Of a DNA stretch of 19,606 bases, positions 18,223 through 19,606 are shown piece by piece (positions within the stretch are counted from its first letter, which is position 1; each line of letters begins with the position of its first letter). A program made the position numbers and the translations under genes. The DNA is taken from the NCBI GenBank assembly GCA_024811115.1, contig JAKOGH010000909.1:1-19606 (forward strand), in the 5' to 3' direction. The stretch is from Terana coerulea. Taxonomy: Eukaryota > Basidiomycota > Agaricomycetes > Polyporales > Phanerochaetaceae. The notes beneath the pieces were generated by a model. The model saw only the letters and a list, made by a program, of their open reading frames with translations, did no database searches and was not told where the DNA came from.

Positions 18223-19606
18223 TTACCTCCAGCTGCTAGACACGGTGGAAGATCCCGATGATGGAGACGTCGCAGACAGGTTCGGGTCAGACTCCCACAC
18301 AACCTGTATCGCCATGTCATGATCAGCTTCGGATGACGGCACGACAGGGAACAAAGACTTACGCTTCCGTCAGTCTCCTTGCGGATGAACTTGTAGGTGA
18401 ACGCGGTGCTGGGCGGCAGAGACACGGACACGGTCCAGGTGGGGTAGTTGGCGGAGGAGAGTAGGATCTGCAGATGCATTGGTTAAGACCTGTCTGCAGA
18501 GGCGGCTGGAGACGGAATACGCACGGCAGAGGCGGGAGTCCAGGAGCCGAGCTGGCTCAAGCTTCCAACCAAGTAAACGTTCTGCACACAAGACCGATCG
18601 GTAAGTGACGGTTCATGCAGTCGGGGAATGAAAGCTGACCTCTCCGAACGTCGTCGTAGCACTGACGGCGAAGTTGACGGTGACGGACGACGAGGAGGTG
18701 CCGGTACCAGTGCTGGTGCCAGCGCTGGTGGTGGTGGTGCCAGTGCCTGTGCTGCCAGAGCCCTTGGAGCCGGTGTGGATCGCGACGGCGCTGCGCGCGG
18801 CCACGGTCGCGGTGAACTTGCCGCCGGACACGGTGTACGTGGCGCCGGTGCACTTGCCCGACGAGCTGGCGCCGCTGACGACGTCGCAGTACGTGCCGTC
18901 GGGCAGCGAGGTCGTGAAGGTGCTGGTCCAGGTCGAGTCGACGTTGTTGATCGCGACGAAGCCCAAGGCACCTGCAGCCGCCATCAGTTCGCTGCCATCT
19001 AGTTGGCAGAAGTAGTGCACTGACCTCGTCCGAAGGCGATCTGCTGGGACTGGGGCGAGACCCAGTTGTTCAAGGCGGCGGTGCCGACGTTGTTGTGGAA
19101 GCCGACCATACCAGCGAAGGCAGTCCAGCGGTGCTGGCACAACCAGCCGTTCGAACCGCCGCTAGTCGTGCAGGTACCGGCACCGCCGTTGGGCGAGCCT
19201 GCATCGGTGTTGGTGAAGCTGTAGCTGGACAGGATGCTCGGTGTGCCGTATGGGTGCGCCAGGGAGAAGATCGTAGCAGTGACATAAGTGTTGGATGCCG
19301 AGTTGGAGTTCAAACTATTTCCGTTCTTTGTACGATAGTCAGCTGCTGCGTTCTTGGACAAAGTACATTAAATGACCCTCTCCGTATCGTGGTTCGTGAC
19401 GAAGACGTTCGCGGAAGTGCCGGCGACCCATCCCCTGTTGTCCAGGTTCTGGAGGTTGGAAATGCCGCTGTTCAAGAAGGCATCCTTCACGGTCGAGGTG
19501 TAGCGGAACTCCTGCACGTCACCGATCGCGGTGTACTCGTTGGGGGTGATGGGTTCGCCGCCGCCGAAAATGACTTCCTGAGTGAGGTAAGGAGCCTTGG
19601 TCAGAC
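18223..19606 (-). CDS. Secreted GH13 alpha-amylase with C-terminal CBM20 (5' end outside window)
   Basis: The exons, 5' to 3', are 19606-19377 (continues beyond the window), 19325-19025, 18971-18640, 18581-18525, 18467-18363 and 18303-18223. Together they give 367 residues, all in frame. Introns are 51-59 nt. The catalytic barrel shows GH13 conserved region IV as FVTNHDTER, whose Asp stabilises the transition state. Next come FSLAHPYGTPSILSSY and WLCQHRWTAFAGMVGFHN. The Cys-His-Arg-Trp block resembles the animal/actinobacterial amylase type more than Aspergillus TAKA-amylase. Domain C follows (GFVAINNVDSTWTSTF), then a Gly/Ser/Thr linker. A CBM20 starch-binding domain closes the protein: VNFAVSATTTFGENVYLVGS, LGSWTPASA, YPTWTVSVSLPPS, YKFIRKETDGS and VVWESDPN, ending SSSWR. 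The Trp residues of GSW and VVW match the starch-binding surface. It cleaves internal alpha-1,4 bonds of starch outside the cell. The signal peptide and the catalytic Asp and Glu of regions II and III lie off the window. Confidence 0.95.

Noticed and set aside
18483..19002. Long open frames on both strands within the amylase gene
   Set aside because: They are alternative frames over the low-complexity Gly/Ser/Thr linker and domain C; the true frame is fixed by conserved motifs and splice sites.
1..19606. CRISPR array, bacterial operon or prophage
   Set aside because: Spliced eukaryotic genes throughout, with no regularly spaced repeats or phage genes.

Overview
The window looks like nuclear DNA of a basidiomycete fungus, probably an agaricomycete. 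It is moderately GC-rich, with short genes on both strands. Introns are about 47-65 nt, run GT to AG, and carry CTNAY-like branch sites such as CTAAC, CTGAC or CTGAT. ATG contexts are good. The protein set fits as well: profilin, an RBM18-like RNA-binding protein, a fungal HHE/hemerythrin protein and a CBM20-bearing alpha-amylase.

Layout. 1-1621 is the 3' end of a decayed Ty1/copia retrotransposon: scattered reverse transcriptase and RNase H remnants, a polypurine tract and a 222-bp 3' LTR. 1622-2094 is non-coding. 2095-3606 (-) is an intronless GNAT N-acetyltransferase with a long acidic, serine-rich tail. About 3.8-7.76 kb holds no gene I can support, but contains a 54-bp imperfect palindrome. 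7847-10180 (+) is a multi-exon Ser-rich nuclear-type protein with two C2HC-like zinc fingers. 10989-12081 (+) is an RBM18-like RRM protein with four exons. 12385-13605 (-) is an unrecognised Ser/Pro-rich protein whose gene model is not clean. 14091-14646 (+) is profilin with four exons. 15032-15930 (-) is a hemerythrin-like HHE protein with a possible mitochondrial leader. 16829-17746 (+) is a four-transmembrane protein. 18223 to the right edge (-) is the 3' two-thirds or so of a secreted GH13 alpha-amylase ending in a CBM20 starch-binding domain.

These are mostly unrelated housekeeping genes in convergent and divergent pairs, not an operon or obvious gene cluster. The amylase is the only clear extracellular enzyme. 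The Ser/Pro gene and profilin share a 485-bp divergent promoter region that contains a coaxial palindrome. Hemerythrin and the four-TM gene share another divergent region.

The most notable pattern is that four otherwise intact genes each need a one-base correction to keep a convincing protein in frame, and hemerythrin needs two of opposite sign. Three of the five breaks fall on runs of four G or C. Profilin, the RRM gene, the amylase and the GNAT gene read cleanly. This points to small assembly errors in G/C runs or to recent inactivation. I see no convincing evidence of a wholly new biological system. The best leads are the hemerythrin alternative start, the promoter palindrome, the 54-bp hairpin, and the unidentified Ser/Pro-rich and zinc-finger proteins.
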